From an uncultured Ruminococcus sp. (GTDB taxonomy: Bacteria > Bacillota > Clostridia > Oscillospirales > Ruminococcaceae): a DNA stretch of 6,351 bases. Under the pieces are notes generated by a model, which made no database searches, was not told where the DNA came from, and saw nothing but the letters and a program-made list of their open reading frames with translations. The translations under genes and the position numbers were made by a program. Every line of letters starts with the position of its first letter. Positions within the stretch are counted from its first letter, which is position 1. Below, piece by piece: positions 5,694 through 6,351 of the stretch. The DNA lies in contig CAMNAY010000099.1 in the NCBI GenBank assembly GCA_946531975.1, positions 1 through 6,351 on the forward strand. Reading direction: 5' to 3'.

Positions 5694-6351
5694 ATGAGCT
5701 TAGTGTCCGATGTGAAAACAGATGTAAATATGAGAGAAGTTACCTTCTCGATCACTCCGGAGGATCTGGAGGCTGCCTGCGAGCGCGTGTATCAGCGCCA
5801 GAAGAAGGATATCGCAGTCAAGGGCTTCCGTAAGGGCAAGGTGCCGCGCAAGATGGTCGAAAAGCTCTACGGCGAGGAGGTCTTCTTCGAGGATGCTGTC
5901 AACCAGATCATCCCCGGCGAGCTCGATACCATTATCCGCGAGAACGATATCAACATCATCGACCGTCCGTCTGTTGAGCTGGTTTCCTGCTCCAAGGCTG
6001 AGGGCGCTGTCTGCAAGGCAACCCTCATCACCAAGCCGGAGGTCACTGTTGCTGAGTACAAGGGCATCCACGCACCGATGAAGGTCCGTGAGATCACCGA
6101 TCAGGATATCGACCAGCAGATCGACATGCTCCGTCAGCGTCAGGCAAGAGTCATCGACGTCGAAGACCGTGCTGCACAGCTCGGCGATGAGGTCAAGATC
6201 AACTTCGAGGGCTTCATTGACGATGAGGCATTTGAAGGCGGCAAGGGCGAGGAGTATCCGCTCCGACTCGGCAGCGGTCAGTTCATCCCCGGCTTCGAGG
6301 ATCAGATCGTCGGCAAGAACATCGGCGAGAAGTTCGATGTCAATGTCACCT
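5694..6351 (+). CDS. tig: Trigger factor (ribosome-associated chaperone), 3' end outside window
   Basis: Chaperone that binds the 50S subunit at the exit tunnel and shields nascent chains; most members also carry a peptidyl-prolyl isomerase domain. The first 219 codons are present. The N-terminal ribosome-binding domain has the signature GFRKGKVP at residues 44-51. The FKBP-type domain begins near residue 164 (GDEVKINFEGFIDDEAFEGG) and continues with LGSGQFIPGFEDQIVG to the window edge. The substrate-binding C-terminal domain lies outside; full family length is about 430-450. GGAGG at 5681-5685, 8 nt before the ATG, supports this start. The gene has its own promoter and a structured leader, so it is probably independent of the upstream operon. 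Codon choice (GGC, ATC, CTC, CGT, AAG) is strongly biased, consistent with high expression. Trigger factor is often followed by clpP and clpX; that cannot be seen here. Confidence 0.95.
   Translation, partial: MSLVSDVKTDVNMREVTFSITPEDLEAACERVYQRQKKDIAVKGFRKGKVPRKMVEKLYGEEVFFEDAVNQIIPGELDTIIRENDINIIDRPSVELVSCSKAEGAVCKATLITKPEVTVAEYKGIHAPMKVREITDQDIDQQIDMLRQRQARVIDVEDRAAQLGDEVKINFEGFIDDEAFEGGKGEEYPLRLGSGQFIPGFEDQIVGKNIGEKFDVNVT

Noticed and set aside
1..6351. CRISPR array, tRNA/rRNA genes, insertion sequence or phage genes
   Set aside because: I saw no regularly spaced repeats, no cloverleaf or rRNA-like segment, no transposase or integrase motifs and no terminal inverted repeats; coding genes fill nearly the whole window.

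Overview
The window looks like ordinary housekeeping chromosome from a fairly GC-rich Firmicute. A gut or rumen Oscillospiraceae/Ruminococcus-type organism is my best guess. The grounds are the gene order signal peptidase I, RbgA/YlqF, RNase HII, YraN (a classic Firmicute block), the AGGAGG-type ribosome binding sites and the long clostridial-type threonine synthase. The taxonomic call is inference from gene order and protein style, not from a search. All convincing genes are on the + strand.

Layout. 1-846: 3' part of a type I signal peptidase whose reading frame enters from the left edge with a long acidic, low-complexity cytosolic N-terminus. 904-1770: circularly permuted ribosome-assembly GTPase RbgA. 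1777-2265: unrecognised two-helix membrane protein, loosely DUF3592-like. 2289-2921: RNase HII. 2902-3279: YraN, overlapping RNase HII by 20 nt. 3319-4812: threonine synthase. 4809-5548: a calcineurin-like metallophosphoesterase that starts inside the thrC stop codon and is split into two frames by an imperfect 35-nt tandem repeat. 5549-5693: a 145-nt gap with a good sigma-A promoter and a GC-rich leader hairpin. 5694-6351: the 5' part of trigger factor, cut by the window edge.

The first seven genes are so tightly packed (gaps of 57, 6, 23 and 39 nt, overlaps of 20 and 4 nt) that they probably form one transcription unit for protein export, ribosome maturation and nucleic-acid upkeep, with thrC and the phosphoesterase attached. 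I found no convincing promoter or terminator inside it. Trigger factor appears to start a separate unit.

I do not see a new multi-gene system here. The strongest anomaly is the broken phosphoesterase. Its two repeat copies differ mainly at synonymous codon positions while sitting in different reading frames, which suggests two already-diverged alleles were joined, either by recombination or by an assembly error. Secondary points are the repeat-bearing N-terminus of the signal peptidase and the two mutually exclusive hairpins in the trigger factor leader.
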